64,000 nt of DNA from Hetaerina americana (Eukaryota; Arthropoda; Insecta; Odonata; Calopterygidae): positions 41,348,738 to 41,412,737 of the forward strand of contig JAKTNV010000005.1 of assembly GCA_022747635.1 (NCBI GenBank), read 5' to 3'. Position 1 is the first letter of the stretch; each line of letters starts with the position of its first letter. Of the stretch, positions 37,171-48,570 are shown piece after piece. Under the pieces are notes generated by a model. The model had not been told where the DNA came from, made no database searches, and worked only from the letters and a program-made list of their open reading frames with translations. Made by a program: the position numbers and the translations under genes.

Positions 37171-38839
37171 GGATGAATTTATAAGAATATATTTTAGAAT
37201 AGAAAATTACTGTAGATGTTAGCGGGGGTTTTCCTTGACAAAGCATTCGCCCAATTACATTTTCACCTCCTCTGTTTGGTATTAAAAAAAAAACACGGGA
37301 TTTTAAGGAACACCGAACATATGCTTGAATTAGGTCCCTGGCCCGTAAGGTTGATTAACTGCTGCACAAAGCCTTTTCATTCAATTCATTTCCTTAGGCA
37401 TAAATATTCTTTACCGTCGGGGGCGTGAAACTTGATATCTTCCAGAGTGGGCTCCACAAAAATCAGGAAAACGGCAAGAGATGGAATCGTTTCGTACCGT
37501 TTTAAGAAAATTGCCAATTTCTTTGAGTGCTTCAAGATTCCTCCTTTCACCCGGGTCTGCATGCCAAATTGCCTCGGATCATTATCGCCTCCTAAGTTGC
37601 AAGTAAAATTTTTGGGTGGGAATCCTAATCTTAGAATTTCAAGCTTGTAATGGAAACTAATTCATTAAGTTAATTTTAGAGTCTTTTTTCATCCACATTG
37701 GACAAATATGTTTTCCCCTCGAAGGACTTAATTTTTTTGTTTGGTAGCCATGGATATGTCTGGTGAACAGTGGAAGAGGTAGTCGAAAGTGAAAGTCACC
37801 CATAACGGATGGTCGGAGGGAATTGATGTTGGGGGCGGGGGAGAAGTGTAGTACTATCTTCCCTGGCGATTCCACAGACCAGAATCTTCGCTAATGGAGA
37901 GGAGCGGCAGAGGAGGCAGATGTCTCCCTCCTTGTTTTTTCTTGCACACTTTCCAGATTTTCTTCGCCCTCTCGATTTCTTGTCCGTGGCTCCCTCCTAC
38001 TCTCTTGTGCCGCTTCGTCTTAATGTTTTACATGGCGTCATCCTTTCCCTTTCGTACAAGCCTCGAAATACATTTCCTTCTTGCCACTCGGACTTCAATT
38101 TCCTAATCTACTTAACCTAAGGACGTGTTTTTGCTAATTATTTCGTACACATCTTCACAGTTTCATGCCAGGTTTTCCTATTTCGCAATGATTTATTTGT
38201 TTAAAATACAACTTTGCGGTAGTTCGTGTTAACTCGCTCTCAGTGAAGTTCTAAGTACTGTGTTTATATGTCTTATTTATGCTCAAATTCTTTTCAATTT
38301 ATTCGTTTAGTGACTATTTAGAAATTTATTATTTTTTCAATTTGCATTGATATCTTAACTATACCCTTCAATCTAAAGAAAAATTAAGGGATGCACAGAA
38401 TGACGTTGTAGAGCTACATCGCCATTGATGCAATAATGTTACCTCCCACTAATCTAATTTTTTATCTTTTAAAAATTTAGCTCCTGCGTAATACAATTGA
38501 ATCTAGGAAAACGATATGATAGTTCCATGACCATAAATAACGACGGCGAAAATGATTCTTAGCCTCTTGCCTCTCTCCTGGTCTAGTATACAATAAATAA
38601 TTCTAGCCAATCAATTAGAATCCAGTGAAACAGTAATACTTTTTGAGGCCATTTGTCATCTTCTGAAAAGAAGGCATTTTTCATATAGGGAAGGCAGAAT
38701 GGCAATTTACAAATTCGAGTATAAAGCCATCAAAACTTTCTTAAATTTCTGCCTTGTACTCGTGTATTGAATTTGTTCCACACATGAATGAAACGCCCCT
38801 CAGCTTCCCACATTTGTTTGTTGACTTAAGCATGCATAA
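37171..38839. other. A+T-rich spacer with a small C/T pocket at 37920-38030
   Basis: Short frames only. No credible exon or repeat is seen. Confidence 0.45.
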
Positions 38840-39285
38840 ACTCGAAATAAAAGTGCGCACAGAAATGGAATGACGCTTCCCCGAAACGACGCCGTCTCGC
38901 AAGAATCACGCCGATCAAAGAACCATAAAGTATGACCTGGCGCTTGTGATGGGGCGCGCAAATTGCGCTTCTTATCCTCGGGGCGTAATGGCAAAAGGGT
39001 CGATCCTCTCCCGAGGTTTCCTCCTGCCCGTATCTGATTATCATTATTTCGAAAAAGTATCAACCGAGAGGATTTTGCGGTTAAAGTATGCGTCTGCCAG
39101 GCGCATGGGACTGTCCAAAGATAAGAGGCAGGAGGCGGGCAGACGCGTGGGCAGTCACCGCCTTCCTTCCATCGCGAGGCGGTCTACCTGATTCCTTGCC
39201 TTCACTCCGCGACGCGGGCAACGTGGGCGCGATCGTAAAAACGCTCGAGCATGTAAAAAGCGCGTTATGCGCACTGAACTTGAAA
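38840..39285. other. CpG-rich island
   Basis: CpG is clearly enriched over the flanks (for example around 38880-38960 and 39080-39260). It contains a 9-bp inverted repeat, GCGTCTGCC near 39089 and GGCAGACGC near 39138. Frames of 67-87 codons on both strands show no domain. It may be a promoter-type island, but I can see neither an initiator nor a transcript. Confidence 0.4.
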
Positions 39286-40395
39286 AGGTGACCTTTAGGA
39301 TCGGTCCCCTTGCGTCTTTAATTTTACTGCGGACTCTGTAACTCGTTCCTTGGGACGTTTATGCGCGACCACTGGTCGGATTGGATAATAGTTAATTTTG
39401 AAGTGGAAACTCGTAAAAAGGTGTAATATTCTTGGGTGCCAAAACAAATGGAAAAAGTAATATCTGGTTTGCCTGCGGATGGCAGACGTCGATCAAAATT
39501 TATCGACTTCATAAATGTTTGCCGAATGTTAATAATAGTTTCATTTTAGCTCCATTTTATTTTTCCCGTGGTATTAAGCTAAATATTTAAGTAAGATCTT
39601 GATAATACGAGAAGGTGAAACAATTTATTTGTGCACTTAAATGCGAGTATTACGACATTTAAGTGGCCGAGTTATCATAAAAATCAATACCAAAAATTAG
39701 ATGATTGAAATAATCTGAATTCGGAATAACAGCGCCAGGAAAGGATAAGTATCGGCTCTAATATGAAAAGTAGCGCTGCGTAGCTGTCACCAGAATAAAA
39801 TTTTAAGTGAATACAGGGGAGGGAGTCTCTAGGAATTCTTTAAGAAGGAAGGTTGAGAAAATCGTGTGAAGTGAAAGGTATTGCATTATTTAGAATATTT
39901 TTTCCGAATTCCGAAAGGTACTGGAATATTTGGTACGAACCGCGAAATCCAAACTCTAAGCAGTAAGCTAGTTCTAAAAACACTTCATTATACAAGATGT
40001 AGTAAGGTATCAGTCGGATATGCTCGACAAGCATTTTTTCGTCTTGCTGCTAGCTGTTCAAGCACCACATACATTGTGGAATATTTATCAGCCTCCAATT
40101 TTCAAAATTGTTTAATGCTACGTTGTAGAAATTGTCCAAGGAGATACCACTCACGTTTGTGGCATTGATTTAACTGACTAATACTATTTTTGCAATTTTT
40201 ATCAGGTTTCAATGCCAAATTACTGTTTCTTGCTTTTTTTCGAGCATTGTGGCCTGATTGGCTGCATTTAATACATCCAGTAAGGATTTCGAATCGCATA
40301 CGATTGAATTAGTGACATAATTCTCTCCCCAATATTTTAGTTGTTTATAATCTGAGTCGCAAAAAAACCAAATTCGCTCAGTTTTGGTGTCTTTA
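39286..40395. other. A+T-rich spacer, nothing recognised
   Basis: No feature could be supported. Confidence 0.45.
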
Positions 40396-41370
40396 CTATT
40401 CCGCGCGTTAGAATCCCCGAAATATAACGAAATTGGTTATTTAACGCAAGGTGGACTTCACGCGATGTGCGATCCGGTGGAAAACGCGTGCATTTTTCGC
40501 CCTGGCCAAACTCGCCTCATCAACATGCATGATATACACATGCAATCTCGTGGATCCCATATCAATGCAAATGCTCGCTCGGAATGGGGTGCTAGGTTCG
40601 GGGGTATTATTCTATGTTTTCTTCGCATGGCAGCGATTCGGAAATCAGTGAGAAAGGAGGGCGAGTTTTGAGTGGGGAAGATGGGGAGGAGGCGATACGT
40701 ATCTCGGATTTCGGCACGTTCGACGTGCACTGGATTAACCAGGTTAAAGATTGGGTACGAGGGAAGGAGTCGGGAGCGCTACTCGCGGAAGTGCAGTTAA
40801 AGGGGAGACGGATTTTCGCGCGTGAGAGAGAGAGGGGGGGGGTTTGAATCGGAGATGCACCACCCTACCCGGTCACATGGGGTTGGCCCGGACGCGGGGA
40901 GTCTGTGCGTGATGAATTATTCAAGTGGCTCCGGATTAACAGCGGAAACGGGGAGCGGGAAACGAGGGTGTGTGTGTGTGTGTGCGGACTGGAGAGGGTG
41001 TGTGATGCGGGGTGGTCGAAGCGAGGAACATTTTTTTGGAAAATTTTATTTTTCTACTCCAGCCGGGAATTTCATTCGACGGAGGAATATCCAGGGCGGA
41101 GGGAGGGTTGGGTTACGTGGGAGCGGAGGCGAAGCGATGCCTGCGTAAAGGTGGGAAGATGGGGCGAACGGGGCAAGGGGTCGGGGGAGTGTGATGAGAA
41201 ATGAGGGAGGGAAGAGAAAGAGCAGCCAGCTCTCCTGCAGCCCTCGCTTTCGGATAGAGGAGAACTCAATTTAGTGGAAAAAGTCCGGCTTGCGGAATCG
41301 ACTTTTTTTTCGGTGCCTTTCCGAGTCCTCGCGAGGATCCCTCCGAGCGGCGCGGTTCAAACTGTCCCAG
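40396..41370. other. CpG- and purine-rich island with a GT microsatellite
   Basis: A G+C- and CpG-richer stretch, purine-rich on the plus strand from about 40640 to 41240. It includes a (GT)n run at 40968-40984 and an AG/G run at 40826-40842. Overlapping frames of 60-108 codons on both strands are Gly/Arg-rich and lack domains. It is a candidate regulatory island only. Confidence 0.4.
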
Positions 41371-42210
41371 TCTCACCTTGGTCTTATGTATTTTATAAGT
41401 GCTATTTTTAGTTTTCTCCTCAGAAGTCTGAGCAATCGAGGCGTTTATTTCGAAAGATTTTTCAAACTTATTATTCCTGGTGAAAATGTATACAAACTGC
41501 TTGGAAAATCCTTATTTCCATCTCGGTGAAAATAGAACCCATACAATGGGATTTCAGCGAATAGGGCGATTTGGCTACGCTTGGATTATTATAATTAGGA
41601 TTGCTTCATGAGATTTCATAAGAAGATAACAAAAATTACCTTTTCCTCGCAAATTGAAATTTTGCCAAAGGAGTGTATTTCCTTTAACGGAGGAAGTATT
41701 TCGAAATAAATTTCGACTGATCGATCCTACGTGATCTAAACACACCTTATTTCATTTTTTGAGAATCTGATTAACTCATATATTTGAAGGAATGTACTAT
41801 TTAGTGAGATTCTAGCATATTCAGACTGAATAATAATTCTGAGATATTTCACTTATTTTTTGGCGTTTGTTATTTAAGTTTTTGAATATTTTTTCGTTTG
41901 TATGGTGGATTTTCAATTTTGAATTAAACAGCAGTTGAAAATGTGGCCTCTGGATTGCGGTTGTGGTATGTGGAAAGTCACTGGTAATGCGTCAGAATTC
42001 ACTTTTTTACGGTTTTCCTACTTAAAACAGAGCGGTGCACGTTTATTTCATGTCACAATCCAACGAAATATAAGCAAAATTAAGCGCACAAAATTTTATA
42101 TTTTACCACTCCAATTAAGTAGGTGCAGACCCATCCACCTAATTTTTTGTTCGCAGAGTTGGCAAGGTGAGAGAGACAACTGCTTAGTGTCGTTAGCATG
42201 CGTGGTAGCA
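41371..42210. other. A+T-rich spacer, nothing recognised
   Basis: The frame at 41935-42279 (114 codons) has no motif. Confidence 0.4.
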
Positions 42211-42650
42211 TTGTTAAATCAAAAGAGGATGGGTGGGGAGAGGAAAAAGATAAAAGAGGCACGAAGAGAAATCAAATAAAGGTGGCGATGTGAGGGAAAA
42301 TAAAAAAAATATGGAGTTGGGCGAATGTTGAGAGCAAAGTTTTTCCGTCGGCTCGTCACGAAGCACTGAGCACTGTGTGGAAGATTATAATGAGCGAGTA
42401 TAATGAGATGAAATGTTTGAGGAGGCGTGGGTAAAAATTTGTCGCCGGGGGAGGGGGGACAAACCGGCTGGGAACGCGGTGGAGAGAAGAGAGGGCAAGG
42501 TTCAGGGCACAAGACATGCAATGGGGGTGCATTAGGGACGCGGTGTGTGTTTACTGGTCGCTTCGGTTGAGACAGCTTTTTCGTGTAAGGGTTTGCGTAG
42601 ATCACCTGACGACTGTAGGGCATGAAGAGAAGGAATGAGAAGAGTGAAGA
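42211..42650 (+). other. Purine-rich island
   Basis: The plus strand is G/A-rich and the minus strand carries a Pro/Ser-rich 134-codon frame (42623-42219) that reflects composition. Confidence 0.45.
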
Positions 42651-43003
42651 AAGAATGGCTTAACATACGAAGGCTTGAAGTAAATGGAGAATATTAAATA
42701 AGTGCAAGATCACTATTCGCGTGTCGAAAACGGATTGTTTTTTGAGTTTACATCGAAACACTATTATTGGCCATGATAGAAGCACTTTTCATATTCTTCC
42801 GATCAGTAAATGTGTCTAAGTACTTAAAAGTTATTTATAGAGCATACTTCCTTCCCCGATATGCATCTGAAATTTTATTTGGAAATTAATTGAATTAGGA
42901 CTTATGGAAATGGTACTTACCTACTGATTTAACTAGGTCCACCATTAAAGTATTGCGCATCCTCCGGGAATAATAGATTTATTGATCGTACTTGTAAAAA
43001 TGC

Positions 43004-43348
43004 TTAAAATTCTTCAAAATACTTTCCCCTTGCATCAATACACTTGCGGAGGCATGTCTGCCACACCTGAAAGGCACCCTGAAACTCCTTGACGGGAATG
43101 TCTCTCAGGAACGTTGTAACATACTTTTGGATGTTTTCCACGGTCTCCCAAAGCTTTCCTTTCAGCTCTCCCTTCAGCCGGAGAAACAAAAAAAAAGTCA
43201 CTTGGAGCCAAGTCGGGACTGTAAGGGGGTAGGGGACTACCGGGATGCTCCCCGTCAGGAAGTTGGTGACGATGAAGGACGTGCGGCTGCGGGTATGTGG
43301 CTGGGCGCTCCATCGCGCCGTGTCGCAAAGTCGAAAAACACACTTCAC
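43004..43348 (-). pseudogene. Mariner-type transposase, C-terminal third, frameshifted
   Basis: Two overlapping minus-strand frames together follow the C-terminal third of a mariner transposase. In one frame: R-T-S-F-I-V-T-N-F-L, then later L-R-L-K-G-E-L-K-G-K and the terminal F-Q-G-A-F-Q-V-W-Q-T, K-C-I-D-A-R-G-K-Y-F-E-E-F. In the other frame, between them: P-Y-S-P-D-L-A-P-S-D-F-F-F. That last block is the family signature holding the third Asp of the D,D34D triad. At least two compensating frame changes separate the frames, the second-Asp region (H-D-N-A-type) is corrupted, and the N-terminal half is missing. No terminal repeats were found. It is a dead copy, distinct in sequence from the fragments at 32575 and 51627-51909. 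Confidence 0.75.
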
Positions 43349-44431
43349 GCGGAGGAACGTCTTTCGGCTCAGACTGCTCGGAGCTCCTGAAGATAGGCTG
43401 CGCTAGAAGGACAGATCTCTCACCACATTTCCCGAACGTTTTTACTGCGCTGCCATGGATCGTCGCATCACAATAAAATCATGCGCATAGCTTCCAAAAT
43501 GAACCATGTACACATTACTGTGAAACGCACTACATGGTGGTGCGGCGGGGGATATGTTACCATGTAGTCATTGAATAATTGGTGATTTTTAGCATCGGTT
43601 TTTATTTTATTTTCGGTTATTTTAATTAACTGTTCGTGTTGTTATTGTTCGGACCGCGCATCATACGAGATAAATAGTTTTCTCAATAAAGCTCTTCACG
43701 TATTCGTCAGACAGTTTTCTTTCACCTGTTTTGGTCTCGTCTCTACTGATATAATGCCGGACTCCCTGTTCGCCTGAACGATTTTCATGAAATAGGCCTC
43801 TTTTCTCTGTGTGTATATCATTTAATTTCAAAATTAGGTCATATGCCCAGGGCTTCAAAGGCTCGACTCGTTTTAAAGGAGAGGACTGCCAACACAAATT
43901 ATAACAATTTAAAAATCTTTTTTCCGATATTTTCCCAATATTTTTTATTTAGACCCAGTTCTTTGGCACATCTCATCAGATTTTTTGACGTGTTTTCTCA
44001 ACATTACGTCCGATGCCAGAGGGGCTCAGGATTATTTCACATGACTTGCTGTCTACCCGTAATGTGTACCCTTCCAAATCTATTTATTTAAGGTTATGTG
44101 GATTTTTCCTTAGAATACTGAGCGCCTTTTCTAATGCAGCTGGAGATCCCACTCCTGTAACCAAGGACTCTCACCGTTATCTCATTACATGGCTCTATCA
44201 TTGGCGAAATTTATCGTTAACTTGTTTGAATTTTAAGTGCTACTAATTAATCATTAAATCGTTGTTAGTTTTAGCTGCCATCAGGTAATTACTCTGTACG
44301 TTACAAATAATATTTACCCAGCTACTAATATTATTCCTGTAATTAAACCGTTTGTTTAACTTTTTCAAGTTGTGTAAGTACAGAAGGCAATCATAATATA
44401 CTTAATTGTTCGGGTTTCATGGGTGGGTGAC
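43349..44431. other. Spacer, nothing recognised
   Basis: The frames at 43661-43897 (minus) and 43843-44091 (plus) show no motif. The first about 100 bases may be decayed upstream mariner sequence. Confidence 0.4.
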
Positions 44432-44610
44432 GTGCTAGCTCGTCTGTTACTCAAAGGTCGCGGGTTCGAATCCTCCTAAGGCATAGGTCGTGTGTCAACT
44501 ATGGTAGTAAGACCCATGAGAAACCTGATGAAAAGCCAAGAGCTTATCCCTAAGATCCCTTGGCCACAAGGACCATCGGATGTGTCCCCAGTGTCCAGTA
44601 TTGATGTTTT
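44432..44610 (+). repeat. tRNA-derived SINE
   Basis: The tRNA-like head has GTGCTAGCTCGTCTG in the box A position and an exact box B, GGTTCGAATCC, at 44463-44473. A body of about 130 bp follows (GACCCATGAGAAACCTGATG, CCCTTGGCCACAAGG, GTCCCCAGTGTCCAG) and ends in a T/A-rich stretch. Its body differs from the families at 33189 and 20558. Confidence 0.55.
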
Positions 44611-44689
44611 AATATTTTACTTTTTCCTCAGTGACTTAGGGTAATTTCTATGGTATTACTGTGGTTGGATTTGGGGAATGCTCGTAATC

Positions 44690-45150
44690 CATCAAGAGAG
44701 CACTGCATAAGGAAAGCAAAGTGAAGATCAGAAGATTTCCCTTCCCAGTAGTCCCTACCCGGAGATCTGATTGGGCGAGTATTTTACCTGGAAGGATGCC
44801 ATTCTGTCATAATTAGGTGGAGTGCGGGGCTGCATCTCCTCGGGAGACTAATGTGGTGGTTCCCCGTTGCCTTCCGCATCGCAATACTTCGGCCGATTCC
44901 GTGAAGTTTGCTCTTGCCCGAAGCTGTGGCTGTTGATTCCGGGTCCATTTCCTTGATCTGCCCCATCAATGCCTTCTACTGAGAGCTGCTTCCTCTCAGT
45001 CGTGGAGGGTTATTTTAGTGTTCCGCGTAAAAGTTGTCAACCGCTGGGAAATATTTTCCGACAAAATAGCCAGCAAAATATTCTCGGTGCTATGGTCTCG
45101 AACCCGCGACCCTCGGAATGAGCGTCGAACACGCTACCATTGGTCGTGCT
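44690..45150 (-). repeat. SINE-like repeat with tRNA head on the minus strand
   Basis: On the minus strand a tRNA-like head (GGTAGCGTGTTCGACGC, then box B GGTTCGAGACC, complement 45094-45104) is followed by a body of about 350 bp. The body contains phrases such as GGAAGGCAACGGGGAACC and GTCTCCCGAGGAGATGCAG. I recall similar text from other arthropod repeats but cannot name the family. The 61-codon minus frame inside is not credible as a gene. Confidence 0.45.
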
Positions 45151-45170
45151 ACTGGTCGCGGTAGCGTGTT
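45128..45170. repeat. Head-to-head box A inverted repeat
   Basis: AACACGCTACC (45128-45138) and GGTAGCGTGTT (45160-45170) are perfect 11-bp complements with a 21-base loop. Each is the box A half of a tRNA-like head, so two heads point at each other. Only the minus-strand head has a box B. Confidence 0.6.
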
Positions 45171-46340
45171 GGATTGTCACCTGTCCCCAATTCCTATCCC
45201 TATCACCATAGAGAGTAGGAAATATCGTCTAAGTGTTATAATAGTTTTCTAATTTATGATCAAACACATTTTCCTAATAGGTGAGACAGTTCTAGTAGCG
45301 TAATATAATATGATGAAGTGTATTCCATAACAAATTTTCGGAGATAGTGAGCTTCTTAGAGTAATTGGGACTATTCCGGCTCAGTGTAAATAACTCATAA
45401 CTCGGAGGTAAACACATAAAAAGGCCAATAAATTATTTAAATAGCTCCAGTTTAATTGATACGTCTAAAACACAACTAATTTAATGGCTAATGCTAGCGT
45501 ATCGAATTCGTCTACGCACAAGCGTGGAACATTTGGTCTTTACGTAGTACTTAATAGAATTTGCTCGCCACTGCTAAAAATAAATGGTTAACTAATACTT
45601 CATTATCGTCTCATTCTTCCATTGATATATTTTTTAAATTTTCCGTAGTGTGGTGTCCGATGTAGTGTATGTAGGTAGTATCTCTTTGGCAGCCTTATGA
45701 CGATTGCTTTAGATTCGTAGCTGCGATTTAATACTTATGATCATTATGATCATACGGCACTTCTTTTTTAAGAAAGGGGACAAGTTAAAAAACACCGTTG
45801 GAATTCTAATTTTGGAGCCATAGGTTCTACATAACTGGCTGAATAAAATTACACAGAGCGGAGTACGTACGTTACGCTCACCAGAGAAGCCCATTAATGG
45901 GTTTCAAGGAGCTCCTCTACAATGTTTTTTCACTGGGGCACTTGGGTCGTGTGCCTCCAATTTTGCTCTTCAAGAGTTCTTTCCAATATGAGGGAAGAGA
46001 GTAAGAAAACATTCGGTGGCAGCGTCATTCTTAAAGAGATCCATATGCTCGGAAGGGATAGCTATCAAAAGAAGGGCCTCTGTTGAGGACGCTTTTCTCG
46101 AGAACCATCCAGTAGTCATTGAATCCCGTCGAGATCCGTCAAAAGTTTTAGAATGATCGTCTGGTGGCATTGTATGAATCTGTTTTCGTTTGAAGACGAT
46201 TGTAATGGTGAGAAAAACACCCTGTACTAATCATTTTACTAATTGGATAAACATTTATGGTTTAGTGGCTGATCGGGTAGACTAAGTATTTTCGTAAATA
46301 AATGCATACTTAAATAAATAAATAAATATATATATATAAC
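45171..46340. other. A+T-rich spacer, one unexplained frame
   Basis: The minus frame at 46170-45970 (66 codons) has balanced composition. It lies next to a GTTTTTCTCACCATT-type phrase near 46204-46217 that resembles ends of some mariner elements, but the frame matches no transposase I know. Nothing else is seen. Confidence 0.3.
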
Positions 46341-46348
46341 ATTAAAAT

Positions 46349-46349
<1 letters not shown>

Positions 46350-46413
<64 letters not shown>
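46350..46413. repeat. (TA)n microsatellite
   Basis: An almost pure AT dinucleotide run of about 64 bases, preceded by a shorter run at 46327-46338. Confidence 0.95.
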
Positions 46414-46414
<1 letters not shown>

Positions 46415-47746
46415 CCTTAAAATAATAAAACCTTGGGAGCGTAGTCTCCGGATTCGCTATGTAATACACGCTGTTTATTAGTGTCATAAAGAAGTCTGGT
46501 TTTCGGTTATCAGTCACACTCGTGTGATGAATTGCGTACAAGTACTTTCGTAAATTTTGTATACTGGGCATGAAGCTGTCAACAGAAAGGTACGAGAAAA
46601 TCCCTCAACCGAAATCGTTACTTATGAATGTACTTGAATGGTAAATTGGATTCCTAATCTTGTTTGTAGTAAAATAGATCAAATTTTGTATAAACATTTC
46701 TATAATATTTAGAGATTACATTTATTAAATTTAATACTGGATGGTTGATAACTGCCTCTTTATTATTAATGCTAATTCATTCTAACATTCAAGCGCACTG
46801 ACATCCTCCACATTCCTGAAAACTCCCAGAGGCATGAAAAACTGCCTTCGTTCGATGAAAAAATAGTAATCATTCGGCATGTCGCCCTTCGTGTTTTCTT
46901 CCAGCAACATCTAAGGCCGTGTTTGCGGTTTCGGGGAACATCGGGCTTTTGACTCGGAGAAATTGTTTTGCTGTCGTTTTCGAAAACATTGCGTGTTATT
47001 CCGTCCCATTGTCTATTTCGGCGCTTTTGATGCCTTCGATTTGGAGAGGGTGTTCTCTCGTAATGACAGCCGATGGCAGTCGCTCCCGCGGCGTCGCATC
47101 CCCCGTGGCCACCGTCATTACACGCGCGATCGCCATGTTCCTCCCTCCTTCCCGTCCAACCGCCCCTGCTACAACGCTCCCGCGGACGCCTGGAGATTCA
47201 ACCTACGAACGGTTATTAGTGAATGGCAACGGCGAGGTAGTTTTCCACTAGGAAGGAGTAGACTAATCTTGTATTTTATTTCACGTGCTCTTTTCATAAA
47301 ATACGTGCATATATGTATAGGGTTATTGCCTCCCACGATTAATACCTGCAATCATATATTCATTTATGGATCAATCTACATCAAAAAATGCACTGATAAT
47401 TGATTGTTGAAAGGAAATTACTTTTTAAATTTTTTTACTAAATTTCTGAATATTTATGCCTCACGATCAAGGTTATTATGTACTTTGTACTTTATTAGTA
47501 TGATTGTAGAGCCTGTAGGTGGATTTAGAATCTCATTATTTTAACCTGTTTATTATCCCATTTAAAATATGCGCATATTGCTAAATTCCCTTGTGAAATG
47601 AAAAAGGAAAGGTAGTTAAAAGTACGTTGGTGAATGTGGACGTTCTGTGTTGAGATTTTTCACCAGCTAGAATGGCAATTTTATTTACTTTGGGTATATC
47701 CGAGGAAGTTAGGAAGTTAGTAATCCGTAAGTTAATTCAATAGGCT

Positions 47747-47751
<5 letters not shown>
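46414..47751. other. Spacer with a CpG-rich pocket at 46960-47230
   Basis: CpG is concentrated at about 47030-47200 (CGCGGCGTCGC, CGCGCGATCGCC). Two overlapping plus frames (46919-47251 and 46963-47403) cross the pocket, but neither shows a domain, so it is more likely a CpG island than coding. The rest is A+T-rich. Confidence 0.35.

Positions 47752-47783
<32 letters not shown>
47752..47783. repeat. (TA)n microsatellite
   Basis: A pure AT dinucleotide run of about 30 bases. Confidence 0.9.
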
Positions 47784-47785
<2 letters not shown>

Positions 47786-48164
47786 CTGAGCAAGTTGCTA
47801 TAACCCTGTACAGAAAGGTTGTTAAAGGTTCTGACGACGAAAATTTCCCACCCTTATTACCGTAACCATTAGGATTCCAATAATAATTAATGGACTCAAT
47901 TAGCGATGTACATAGTAAAAGTTATTGTAAATTTTTATAAATCATTATTTAATATAAAAAATACATTTTAATATCTTTTCCGCAACTATCTGGCCTCCAA
48001 TCTTGTGTATGAGATATAAAAATTACTGGATGTTATTGCTAAAACTATATTTACCAGATAAATCTCACCAAAATAGAGCTGTTACAATTGGTCGGCCCTC
48101 GATCAAAGTGTAATGCCAAACAGCCGAAGTAACTGCTCGAGCGTTATCCCCTTCTAAATCTTTA

Positions 48165-48570
48165 TCTGATAATGCTCCATATCTCGTCGTCGTACTCTGG
48201 TCCGTTTTCTCTTTCATTCTCCTCCCTAACCTCCTTCCCTTTCGCGCCTGAATTCCCGGTTTCTCGCTCCTCTATTCATTTCTCTCCCGCATTCCCCGGC
48301 GTATGCCCGCGTGTTGGTCGCACAATCCCCTGCCTCACAATATCCCCCGGGTGGTCTCCCGCGACTGGCTCTCAAAGCCCCGTCGTCTTCCGTTCAGCCG
48401 GGGACCTTGGATTGCTCTCTCCATAAAGAGTGGCTCCAGAGAGATTATTTGACGGGCCAACCCTTTCAACCGCCCAGCCCTTCCATTTTCTTCCCTCCGC
48501 CGCCTTCCTCGGTCAAACCCGCTAACATACCCTCTGACGCCGAGCAATCTTTTCCATTATTCCGCTAGAT
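48165..48570 (+). other. C/T-rich, CpG-containing island
   Basis: Pyrimidine-rich plus strand with CCCCGTCGTC and CCCCGGGTGG. The frames are Pro/Ser-rich. No gene is supported. The interval 47784-48164 before it is A+T-rich and featureless. Confidence 0.45.

Noticed and set aside
45970..46170. 66-codon minus-strand frame near a mariner-like terminal phrase
   Set aside because: The protein does not match transposase motifs and no matching second terminus was found within reading distance.
46239..46571. 110-codon frame with a run of Tyr-Ile repeats
   Set aside because: The repeat is a translated (TA)n microsatellite. The same applies to the frames at 52369-52621 and 55237-55461.
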